DNA from: Rhizobium skierniewicense
GTDB taxonomy: Bacteria > Pseudomonadota > Alphaproteobacteria > Rhizobiales > Rhizobiaceae
Length of the DNA stretch: 64,000 nucleotides
NCBI RefSeq assembly: GCF_014196515.1
Contig: NZ_JACIDV010000003.1
Span: 62,001-126,000, forward strand
Direction: 5' to 3'
Of the stretch, positions 53,267 to 61,372 are shown in pieces. The notes under the pieces are model-generated. The model saw nothing but the letters and a program-made list of their open reading frames with translations. It made no database searches and was not told the origin of the DNA. Position 1 is the stretch's first letter, and each line of letters opens with the position of its first letter. The position numbers and the translations under genes are program-made.

Positions 53267-56200
53267 ATATGTCTGAAATTTTCATTCGACGTCCGGTCGC
53301 AACGATCCTGCTGATCATGGGCGTGCTGATTGCCGGTGTCGCCGCCTATCGGAACCTGCCTGTCGCCGCCCTCCCGCAGGCAGACTTTCCGACCATCAAC
53401 GTCTCGGCGCAGCTGGCAGGCGCCGCACCCGATACGATGGCAAGCTCGGTGGCGACCCCGCTCATCAAGCAGTTCGAAACCATCGCCGGTATCGATACGA
53501 TCACGGCAAGCTCTTCGCTCGGCAACACCCAGATCACCATCCAGTTCAACCTGTCGCGCAACATCGATGCTGCCGCCGCAGACGTTCAGGCAGCCATTGC
53601 CCGCACGCAGCGGCAGCTTCCCGATAACATGACGTCGCCGCCCAGTTATCGAAAGGCCAATCCGGCAGATGCCGCCGTCCTCATTCTGGCGCTGACAAGT
53701 GATGCGGCCGACCTGACGAAGATGGACGACATCGGCGAGAACATCGTTTCTCCGGCACTGTCCACCATCTCCGGTGTGGCCCAGGCGCAGGTTTACGGTG
53801 CCAAGACCTATGCGGTGCGCGTGGAGGTCGATCCCAACAAGCTTGCAAATCGTGGCTTGTCGCTCAACGACGTCTCCAACACGCTTTCCGCCTCCAACGA
53901 CCAGTCGCCCATCGGCACCTTGCAGAATGCCTCGCAGGCGCTGACCATCGATGCCTCCACCCAACGCACCGATGCCGCTTCCTTCCGCACGTTGATCATC
54001 GCCAGACCGAATGGCCGCATCGTGCGGCTGGAAGATGTGGCAACGGTCAAGGACAGCGTGGAGGTGGTGAACCAGGGTAGCTGGCTGGATGGCACACCGG
54101 CGATCGTTCTGGCCGTTCAGCGCCAGCCCGGTGCCAATACGGTGGCCGTGGTCGATGCCATCAAGGCAAAACTTCCCGAATTGCAGAAAAGCCTGCCGGC
54201 CAACATGCATATCAACGTCGTCAACGACGCCTCGGTGTCGATCCGCGCCGCGGTGGCCGATGTCGAGGTGACGTTGATGATTACGCTTGGCCTCGTCATC
54301 CTCGTCATCTACCTGTTCCTGCGTCAGGTCTGGGCAACGTTCATTCCGGGCCTTGCCGTGCCCTTGTCGCTGGTTGCCACCTTGGGCGCCATGTACGCGC
54401 TCGGCTTTTCCATCGACAACATTTCCCTCCTCGGTCTCACCCTTTCGGTCGGTCTGGTGGTGGATGATGCCATCGTGATGCTCGAAAATATCGTGCGCAA
54501 GGTGGAAGAGGGCATGCCGCCCTTCCAGGCAGCCATCGAGGGCGCCAGTGAAGTCACGGGCACCATCATTTCCATGTCGATTTCGCTCGTCGCGGTGTTT
54601 CTGCCCATTCTGTTGATGGGCGGCATCGTCGGGCGTGTGCTGAACGAATTCGGCGTGGTCGTCACCCTTGCCATTCTGTCGTCGGCTGTGGTCTCGCTGA
54701 CCGTGACACCGATGCTGGCCGCCCGCCTGCCGCACAAGCCGGAAGAAAAGGATAGAAAACCGACCCTGTTCGACCGGGCGACAGCCGCTTATGGCCGCTC
54801 GGTCGGATGGTGCCTTCAGCACCGCCCCATCGTGATGGTCATGTTCGTCCTCACGCTCGTGGGCTCCGGATGGATGTTCTCAAGCCTTGCCCGCAGCTTT
54901 TTCCCCACCGAAGACATCGGTCTTTTGACTGTCTCCACCCAGGCGCGCCAGGACATTTCCTATCAGGCCATGAGTGCGCTTCAGGCCAAGGCCGCAGCCA
55001 TCGTGTCTGCGGACCCCTCGGTCGCGCACGTCACCTCCACGCTCGGCTCAGGCCCCGGTGGCTCGGCGCTGAATGCGGGCTCCATCCTCGTTCAGCTCAA
55101 GCCTTTCGAAGACCGGCCGGTCCTGGATGTGACGCTCAACTCGCTCCGGCATGCGCTGTCGGGCATTGCGGGTCTCAAGACCTTCATCACCCCGCAACAG
55201 AGCCTTCGCTTCGGTGGTCGTAGTTCCCAGAGCATGTATCAGGTGGTGCTCCAGTCCATCGATGCGAAACTGGCGCGCGAGTGGTCGAAGACGCTGGGTG
55301 ATGCGATGCGCGCGGACAGTGCATATTTCGTGGATGTCGCATCGGATTTGCAGGATAACGCGCTGCAGGCCCATCTCGTCATCGACAATGATCGCGCCAA
55401 TACGCTTGGCGTCACGTCGCAGTCATTGCGCCAGACGCTGGAAGCGGCATTCGGCAGCTATCAGGCGACACAGATCCAGACCACCGGCAACAGCTATGAT
55501 GTCATTCTGGAATATGATCAGTCCCTGCAATGGAACGAGCAATCGCTCGGTGCGCTGCGCGTCGGCTCCAGTTCGGGTGCGCTCGTTCCGCTGGCAAGCT
55601 TTGCGACGATTACGCGTGCGGCAGGCCCTGTCACGGTCAACCAGACGGGGCAGCTCACATCCGTCACCCTGTCGTTCAACCTTCCGACCGGCGTTTCGCT
55701 GGGGTCGGCTACGGCGCGGATCGATGAACTGAAACAGCAGATCCAGGTTCCATCGACGGTGACCACCAACCTCGCGGGTGCGGCACAAATCTTCAAACAG
55801 ACCAGCGACAGCACCGGCCTGTTGATCGGCGCTGCGATCCTCACCATCTACATCGTGCTCGGCGTGTTCTATGAAAGCTTTCTCCACCCGCTTACCATTC
55901 TGTCCGGCCTGCCATCCGCGGCCTTCGGTGCGCTGCTCACCCTGAAACTCTTCGGTTTTGACCTGTCGATCATCGCGTTGATCGGGCTTTTGATGCTGAT
56001 CGGTATCGTCAAAAAGAACGCGATCATGATGATCGACGTCGCGTTGACCTTGCAACGGGAAGAACGCATGACGACGTTGGATGCCATCCACGAAGCAGCC
56101 GTGCGGCGTCTGCGCCCCATCATGATGACGACGTTCTGCGCACTTTTCGGCGCACTTCCCATCGCTGTTGGTACCGGTGCGAGTTCTGAGCTGCGCCAGC

Positions 56201-56361
56201 CGTTGGGCATCGCCGTAGTCGGCGGCCTCATCGTCAGTCAGATATTAACGCTGTTCATGACGCCGGTCATCTTCGTGGAAATCGAGCGACTCTCGGACTT
56301 CATCAAATCGTTCTGGAAGACAAGCCACCACGAATCGGTTGCACAATCGTCGCAGCCATAG
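53263..56361 (+). CDS. RND multidrug efflux pump (HAE1 family)
   Basis: This 1032-residue inner-membrane proton-driven exporter has twelve hydrophobic segments and two large periplasmic loops. It starts MNMSEIFIRRPVATILL, typical of the family. The proton-relay pair is in SVGLVVDDAIVMLENI, and the second half repeats with IGLLMLIGIVKKNAIMMIDVA and a GALPIAVGTGASSELRQPLG motif. Length and motifs are those of MdtB/AcrB-like pumps. It is coupled to the adaptor gene (ATGA). Confidence 0.95.
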   Translation: MNMSEIFIRRPVATILLIMGVLIAGVAAYRNLPVAALPQADFPTINVSAQLAGAAPDTMASSVATPLIKQFETIAGIDTITASSSLGNTQITIQFNLSRNIDAAAADVQAAIARTQRQLPDNMTSPPSYRKANPADAAVLILALTSDAADLTKMDDIGENIVSPALSTISGVAQAQVYGAKTYAVRVEVDPNKLANRGLSLNDVSNTLSASNDQSPIGTLQNASQALTIDASTQRTDAASFRTLIIARPNGRIVRLEDVATVKDSVEVVNQGSWLDGTPAIVLAVQRQPGANTVAVVDAIKAKLPELQKSLPANMHINVVNDASVSIRAAVADVEVTLMITLGLVILVIYLFLRQVWATFIPGLAVPLSLVATLGAMYALGFSIDNISLLGLTLSVGLVVDDAIVMLENIVRKVEEGMPPFQAAIEGASEVTGTIISMSISLVAVFLPILLMGGIVGRVLNEFGVVVTLAILSSAVVSLTVTPMLAARLPHKPEEKDRKPTLFDRATAAYGRSVGWCLQHRPIVMVMFVLTLVGSGWMFSSLARSFFPTEDIGLLTVSTQARQDISYQAMSALQAKAAAIVSADPSVAHVTSTLGSGPGGSALNAGSILVQLKPFEDRPVLDVTLNSLRHALSGIAGLKTFITPQQSLRFGGRSSQSMYQVVLQSIDAKLAREWSKTLGDAMRADSAYFVDVASDLQDNALQAHLVIDNDRANTLGVTSQSLRQTLEAAFGSYQATQIQTTGNSYDVILEYDQSLQWNEQSLGALRVGSSSGALVPLASFATITRAAGPVTVNQTGQLTSVTLSFNLPTGVSLGSATARIDELKQQIQVPSTVTTNLAGAAQIFKQTSDSTGLLIGAAILTIYIVLGVFYESFLHPLTILSGLPSAAFGALLTLKLFGFDLSIIALIGLLMLIGIVKKNAIMMIDVALTLQREERMTTLDAIHEAAVRRLRPIMMTTFCALFGALPIAVGTGASSELRQPLGIAVVGGLIVSQILTLFMTPVIFVEIERLSDFIKSFWKTSHHESVAQSSQP

Positions 56362-56476
56362 GGCGTAAAAAGCTCAGTCGGGGACGAAATTTGCATTGGA
56401 TTTGCGTAGCTTGCCAATTTATGCGACAGTGCGGCTTCCATGCAACGCGGCCATAGTTCCGGGAAAGAAGAACGAC

Positions 56477-58204
56477 ATGGCATTGCATGACTTTTCACCT
56501 CCTCCGTTGACGTCGCTTTCGAAGCTGACAGACGCCATGGCGCGCATCGCTCGCGCCAAAAGCTGGGAAGACGTCATCGAAATCATGAGGACCTCCGCGC
56601 GGTTTCTCATCGGCTGCGAGGGTATTGCCATCATCCGCAGGGATGGTGATCTTTGCCACTATGTGGAGGAAGATGCGATTGGTCCGCTGTGGAAGGGCAA
56701 GCGTTTCCCCATGGTGGCGTGCGTCAGCGGCTGGGCCATGCTCAACAGGCAGACTGTCGTCGTTCCGGATATTTCCCGGGACAACCGCATCCCCCACGAG
56801 CTCTATGCCGATACTTTCGTCAAGGCTGTGGTTGTGGCGCCGGTGGGTGCCGGAACCGCAGTCGGTGCCATCGCCGCCTATTGGGCTCAACCTTATGAGC
56901 CAAGTCAGTGGGAGATCGAGACGCTGGAAGCCTTGGCCAGTGCGGCCGCTTCCGCATTCGAGACCATTGATCTGATCCAGTCTCTGTCGAGTGAGTTGGC
57001 ACATGCGCGCCGTTTCACGCTCGAAAAAATCGAGGGTCAGACGGATTTCTCCAGCGATATCGCCCGCGTTGCCGCCATCGCTGCCGTGCCCACCATTCTG
57101 GACGTCGTGCTACGGATGACGGGCATGGGCTTTGCTGCCGTGGCAAGGGTTACCGAAGACCGGTGGATCACCTGCCAGGCGCTCGACCATGTCGGCTTTG
57201 GCTTGAAGCCCGGCGACGAGCTGCCGGTCGAAAGCACGCTTTGCAACGAAATCCGCGATCACCGCAAAACGATTGTCTTCGATAACGCGGACGAAGACCC
57301 TGTCTACCGTGACCATCACACACCACGCATCTACGGATTGCGCAGCTACATTTCCGAGCCCATCATCCTGTCGGATGGTCGCTTCTTCGGAACCCTCTGC
57401 GCCATCGATCCCAATCCGGCCAAGATCAAGAACCCACAGGTTCTCGGCACATTCAAGCTGTTTGCCGAGCTCATTGGCCAGCACCTCGACTCCGGCGAGC
57501 GCCTGAAAGTCGCGCATGAGACGCTGGAGCGCGAGCGCGAGGTCGCAGAATTGCGTGAGCAGTTCATCGCGGTTCTGGGCCACGATCTGCGCAACCCCAT
57601 TGCAGCCCTCGACGCGGGAACCGCGCGCCTGTTGAAAGAGGGCTGGACCGAGCGGAGTCCTTTCATTCTCAACCTGATGAAAACCAGCATTGCCCGTATG
57701 GGCGGTCTGGTGGACAATGTCATGGACCTTGCCCGCGCACGGCTTGGCGGCGGCATCTCGCTCAAGCTTTTCGAGGATGATCTCAGCACGACCCTGTTCC
57801 ACGTCGTGGATGAATTGCGGGTTGCTCATCCCTCGCGCATGATTGACGTCAATCTCGATATTCCTGCGCCGCTTCTGGTCGATCGGTTCAGGATTGCACA
57901 GATGCTGTCCAATATCGTATCCAACGCCCTGACCCACGGTACCGACACGGGAACCGTCAGGATCGATGGCGCCGTCAACAACGGTGAACTGGAAATCTCT
58001 GTCAGCAATTGCGGCAAGCCAATATCGCCCGACATGCTGGAGCGTCTGTTCCAGCCGTTCAGAAGAGGTGACCTGCGTCCCGGTATGCAAGGCTTGGGTC
58101 TTGGTCTCTACATCGCGTCAGAAATTGCCAAGGCACATAATGGCACGATCACCGTCCATTCCGATGCAAGCGAAACACGGTTCACTTTCACAATGCCCAC
58201 GTGA
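56477..58204 (+). CDS. Soluble histidine kinase with two GAF domains
   Basis: This 575-residue cytoplasmic kinase has GAF 1 at about 20-165 (ISRDNRIPHELYADTFVKAV) and GAF 2 at about 190-340 (STLCNEIRDHRKTIVFDNAD, then YISEPIILSDGRFFGTLCAI). HisKA follows with His369 in VLGHDLRNPI, then an ATPase domain with N-box LSNIVSNALTHG and GLGLGLYIASEIAKAH. GAF 2 lacks a clear chromophore cysteine at a phytochrome position. The ATG at 56477 follows AAGAAG; a TTG at 56396 is rejected. No response regulator is adjacent. Confidence 0.92.
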   Translation: MALHDFSPPPLTSLSKLTDAMARIARAKSWEDVIEIMRTSARFLIGCEGIAIIRRDGDLCHYVEEDAIGPLWKGKRFPMVACVSGWAMLNRQTVVVPDISRDNRIPHELYADTFVKAVVVAPVGAGTAVGAIAAYWAQPYEPSQWEIETLEALASAAASAFETIDLIQSLSSELAHARRFTLEKIEGQTDFSSDIARVAAIAAVPTILDVVLRMTGMGFAAVARVTEDRWITCQALDHVGFGLKPGDELPVESTLCNEIRDHRKTIVFDNADEDPVYRDHHTPRIYGLRSYISEPIILSDGRFFGTLCAIDPNPAKIKNPQVLGTFKLFAELIGQHLDSGERLKVAHETLEREREVAELREQFIAVLGHDLRNPIAALDAGTARLLKEGWTERSPFILNLMKTSIARMGGLVDNVMDLARARLGGGISLKLFEDDLSTTLFHVVDELRVAHPSRMIDVNLDIPAPLLVDRFRIAQMLSNIVSNALTHGTDTGTVRIDGAVNNGELEISVSNCGKPISPDMLERLFQPFRRGDLRPGMQGLGLGLYIASEIAKAHNGTITVHSDASETRFTFTMPT

Positions 58205-58363
58205 TTCCATATGGAAGGCTGGTTCGGCCCTTTCGGGATCACCGTAAGCGGTGAAGAGATGCTTGGATTGAGATGTCCGTATGACGGCCCGACGATCTTG
58301 AATCGACTGAGATAGAGACCTCTTTCTCGGAGGCTTTTCTCAATTTTTCGTCCTAAGAAAAAT
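58205..58363. other. Gap between kinase and tRNA-Gly with hairpins
   Basis: TCACCG-TAAG-CGGTGA (58239-58254) is a perfect 6-base hairpin 35 bases after the kinase stop and may end its transcript. CCTC and GAGG around 58319-58333 form a short stem followed by CTTTTCTC on the plus strand. CAATTTTTC (58341-58349) and GAAAAATTG (58357-58365) form a 9-base AT-rich stem that touches the tRNA 3' end and may terminate it. No coding frame is convincing. Confidence 0.5.
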
Positions 58364-58438
58364 TGGAGCGGGCGAAGGGATTTGAACCCTCGACCCCAAC
58401 CTTGGCAAGGTTGTGCTCTACCCCTGAGCTACACCCGC
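58364..58438 (-). tRNA. tRNA-Gly (anticodon GCC)
   Basis: On the minus strand GCGGGTG pairs with CGCCCGC as the acceptor stem, the D-arm is GCTCAGGGGTAGAGC, the anticodon arm ACCTTGCCAAGGT has GCC in the loop, and the T-arm is GAGGGTTCAAATCCCTT. The CCA end is encoded (58366-58364). The whole gene is 75 bases. Confidence 0.97.
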
Positions 58439-58694
58439 TCAAATCCGCTGGTTCGGGGTAGATCGCTGAACCGCGGGTCGCTGCGTTGCGGCGACGAGCG
58501 CTATATCGCTCAACCGCTTTTTAAATGCAACAGGGAAATGACAAAAACCGTCAGAAAATCCCTAAAAACAATACAAGCTACGGAAAACATTGAATATTTT
58601 TGATGGCTGAATTCCAAAGGCGATTGCAAAGTCGTTGCTGAACGCCTAATGACGATACCATCGAATTTCCAGATACTGGCGCAAGAGGGCAGAC
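58439..58694. other. Promoter region between tRNA-Gly and YbaK-type gene
   Basis: This 256-base region separates the divergent tRNA and deacylase genes. For the tRNA, a minus-strand TTGCAT (58530-58525) with GATATA (58507-58502) 17 bases on is a plausible promoter. For the plus strand I see no clear promoter boxes. No coding frame with a ribosome site is present. Confidence 0.4.
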
Positions 58695-59204
58695 ATGACG
58701 CAGCAATCCCCCAAAACGGCACAGGACCTTTTTGCTTTGCTGGATCGTCTCGGCATCGAATACAAAACGCTTGAGCACGAGCCTGTTTTTACCGTGGCCG
58801 AATCGGAATCCCTGCGTGATCGCATTGCTGGCGCCCATACCAAGAACCTCTTCGTGAAGGACAAGAAGGATCAATATTTCGTCCTGACTGTCGAAGAAAA
58901 CGCCGTCGTGGACTTGAAGACGGTTCACAAGACCATCGATGCATCCAGCCGTGTGTCATTTGGGAAGCCGGAAAAAATGCTCGAATATCTTGGCGTTATC
59001 CCGGGTTCGGTCACCGTTTTCGGTGCCATCAACGATGTCGGAAACAATGTCACCTTCGTGCTCGACAGCGAATTGATGAAACATGCGCTCATCAACGGTC
59101 ATCCGCTTTCCAACGATGCGACGACGACGATCGGTCGCGATGACCTTGTTCGTTTTCTGGAGGCGACGGGGCACACGCCGCTGATCTTGAAAGTGACCGA
59201 ATAA
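58695..59204 (+). CDS. Prolyl-tRNA deacylase family protein (YbaK/ProX type)
   Basis: This 169-residue free-standing editing domain probably removes a wrongly attached amino acid (alanine in the ProXp-ala branch) from tRNA-Pro. Family features are YKTLEHEPVFTVAESESL, GAHTKNLFVKDKKDQYFVLT with the key Lys residues, SFGKPEKMLEYLGV and PGSVTVFGAIND. Length is typical for the rhizobial deacylases. It is preceded by a weak ribosome site and followed by the thioredoxin gene. Confidence 0.92.
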   Translation: MTQQSPKTAQDLFALLDRLGIEYKTLEHEPVFTVAESESLRDRIAGAHTKNLFVKDKKDQYFVLTVEENAVVDLKTVHKTIDASSRVSFGKPEKMLEYLGVIPGSVTVFGAINDVGNNVTFVLDSELMKHALINGHPLSNDATTTIGRDDLVRFLEATGHTPLILKVTE

Positions 59205-59258
59205 AGTACGATCTTTGCGACAGACCAGCGACACATGCAAAATGAACGGAGACTTGAG

Positions 59259-60236
59259 ATGACCGGTACGAGCAACCCCTACGGAACGTCCATGGGCGGA
59301 CAGATGACCGGCTCCGTGCAATATGCAAATGCGCCGGGTACACCGCAGGCTGCGGCGGGCGGCCACATCAAGGATACCACAACTGCGAACTTCTCAAAGG
59401 ACGTGATGGAGGAATCGCGCCACCAGCCCGTTCTGGTGGACTTCTGGGCGCCATGGTGCGGGCCTTGCAAGCAATTGACGCCGGTGCTGGAAAAGGTGGT
59501 CAACGAATCCGGCGGGCGCGTGAAGCTTGTCAAACTCAACATCGATGACCATCCCTCCATTCCTGGCCAGCTCGGCATCCAGTCCATTCCGGCCATCGTC
59601 GCGTTTCAGGACGGTCGTCCGGTGGATGGCTTCATGGGGGCTGTACCCGAAAGTCAGATCAGAGAGTTCATCGACAAGATCGCCGGGCCGGCTGGCGATG
59701 ATCCGCAGGCCGAAATCGATGCGGCCTTGGCCGAAGCCAAACAGCTTTTCGAAAATGGCGATCACCAGGGCGCTGCCCAACTCTTCGGCTTTGTCCTGCA
59801 GGTGGACCCGGAAAACCCGCAGGCCGTTGCCGGCATTGCCGAATGCATGATCGCCGTTGGCGACTATCCGCGCGCCAGCGATCTGCTGGGTGCGCTTTCG
59901 CAAGAGCTGCGTGCCGATGCAGCCGTCCAGGCCGCACTGAAGAAGCTCGCCCAGTACGAAGAGGCCAAGGCGCTTGGTGATCCAACGGCGCTGGAGCGTG
60001 AACTGGCAGCAAACCCCGACAATCACGAAGCGCGGATGAAGCTGGCCAAGATTCTCAACGCGCAGGGCCGACGCGATGAGGCGGCCGATGAGCTGCTGAC
60101 CATCATGCGCAAGGATCGCACCTTCGAAGACGATGGCGCGCGCAAGCAACTGGTCGAGTTTTTCGAAAGCTGGGGTTTCAAGGACCCGGCATCGGTCACC
60201 GGCCGCCGGAAACTCTCCGCGATCCTGTTTTCCTGA
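59259..60236 (+). CDS. CnoX/YbbN-like thioredoxin with TPR-type C-terminus
   Basis: This 325-residue protein has a Gly-rich N-terminal tail, a thioredoxin domain with the complete redox motif W66-CGPC (Cys67, Cys70), and a helical repeat C-terminus (about 155-325, GDHQGAAQLFGFVLQVDPEN) as in CnoX/YbbN chaperedoxins, which hold proteins for GroEL. The intact WCGPC suggests real disulfide chemistry, unlike E. coli CnoX. The ATG at 59259 has GGAG seven bases upstream. Confidence 0.92.
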   Translation: MTGTSNPYGTSMGGQMTGSVQYANAPGTPQAAAGGHIKDTTTANFSKDVMEESRHQPVLVDFWAPWCGPCKQLTPVLEKVVNESGGRVKLVKLNIDDHPSIPGQLGIQSIPAIVAFQDGRPVDGFMGAVPESQIREFIDKIAGPAGDDPQAEIDAALAEAKQLFENGDHQGAAQLFGFVLQVDPENPQAVAGIAECMIAVGDYPRASDLLGALSQELRADAAVQAALKKLAQYEEAKALGDPTALERELAANPDNHEARMKLAKILNAQGRRDEAADELLTIMRKDRTFEDDGARKQLVEFFESWGFKDPASVTGRRKLSAILFS

Positions 60237-60380
60237 TCGTTCGACTTGCGATGAGGGCACGCGGAACACATCTATAAGGCACATACCGGCAGACACGCAC
60301 CAGAACGTCTGCGCAGTTCGAAGTGGGGGCACGAATTTCAGGTCGGGCCTGCCAAACGTCTCGAAAATGAGGACACGTCC

Positions 60381-61052
60381 ATGCAAGTCGGCAATGCGAG
60401 ATACTTGAAGACCACGGATCTACCGGATGTGGTGCCCGTTTTTCCGCTTTCCGGTGCGCTCCTGCTGCCGGAAGGCCAGCTTCCCCTCAATATTTTCGAG
60501 CCGCGTTATCTGGCCATGTTCGACGCCGCGCTGGCCGGACATCGTTTGATCGGTATGGTGCAGCCAGCACTGACCTCGCTGGATGGGGGCGCCGAAGCAG
60601 GCCAGCTGAGCCAGATCGGCTGCCTGGGCCGCATCACATCCTTTTCAGAGACGGGCGACGGTCGTTATATGGTGTCCTTGAGTGGCATCTGCCGGTTCCG
60701 TCTGCTGGAGGAAGCAACCGCTGGAAAGCCTTACCGCAGCTTCAGACACGCACCCTTCATCGCCGATCTCTCGGGCGAAAACGACGAGGACGCGGTGGAC
60801 CGTGGAAACCTCCTGCGCGTGTTCAGGGCGTTTCTCGATGCCAACCAGCTGGAGGCCGACTGGGAGAGCGTGGAGCGTGCTGGAAACCGCGTTCTGGTCA
60901 ACTCGCTTTCGATGATGTCACCCTTCGGTGCCGCCGAAAAGCAGGCGCTTCTCGAAGCGCCGGACCTCAAATCGAGAGCCGACACGCTGATCGCGATCAC
61001 CGAGATCCTGCTTGCTCAGGGTGACACCCCAAGCGGCACGACGTTGCAGTGA
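60381..61052 (+). CDS. LON substrate-binding domain protein
   Basis: This 223-residue protein contains only the N-terminal domain of Lon protease: [42 protein letters not shown] and [19 protein letters not shown]. There are no ATPase or protease motifs. Such proteins are thought to bind substrates or serve as adaptors. It is in line with the thioredoxin gene upstream and the Trm112-like gene downstream, a common order in rhizobia. Confidence 0.93.
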   Translation: MQVGNARYLKTTDLPDVVPVFPLSGALLLPEGQLPLNIFEPRYLAMFDAALAGHRLIGMVQPALTSLDGGAEAGQLSQIGCLGRITSFSETGDGRYMVSLSGICRFRLLEEATAGKPYRSFRHAPFIADLSGENDEDAVDRGNLLRVFRAFLDANQLEADWESVERAGNRVLVNSLSMMSPFGAAEKQALLEAPDLKSRADTLIAITEILLAQGDTPSGTTLQ

Positions 61053-61062
61053 GGCTCGAGCG

Positions 61063-61251
61063 ATGGACGAGAAACTGAGCAATGTCGATCCCAAGCTGTT
61101 GGAGCTTCTCGTCTGCCCGCTGACCAAAGGCCGCCTTTCCTATCATCGGGACGCCAACGAGCTGATTTCCGAAAGCGCCAAACTCGCCTATCCCATTCGT
61201 GACGGCGTCCCGATCATGCTGATGTCGGAAGCAAGACGCATCGAAGACTGA
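61063..61251 (+). CDS. Trm112-like protein (UPF0434)
   Basis: This 62-residue protein of the Trm112 family is typified by [19 protein letters not shown] and [20 protein letters not shown]. In other organisms Trm112 activates methyltransferases; the bacterial role is unclear. It starts 10 bases after the LON-domain gene, after GAGG, and is part of that operon. Confidence 0.9.
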   Translation: MDEKLSNVDPKLLELLVCPLTKGRLSYHRDANELISESAKLAYPIRDGVPIMLMSEARRIED

Positions 61252-61372
61252 GATGCGTTGGTCCCAGAACCGGCGTCGTCCAAACTTCACACATCGCACC
61301 ATGCGTTCGCGTTGACTTTTATCCTGAAGTGCGAGCAAAGTCGCCCCGGTCATGCGTATCGGGGAGGGACTG

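Noticed and set aside
53044-54822. 592-residue minus-strand frame, His/Arg/Gly-rich
   Set aside because: Antisense of the adaptor and RND pump genes; composition is typical of a mirror frame in GC-rich DNA.
58364-58438. tRNA-Gly as an integration site
   Set aside because: No integrase or repeated tRNA 3' end found within the window.
58382-58603. 73-residue plus-strand frame
   Set aside because: Overlaps tRNA-Gly and has no ribosome site.
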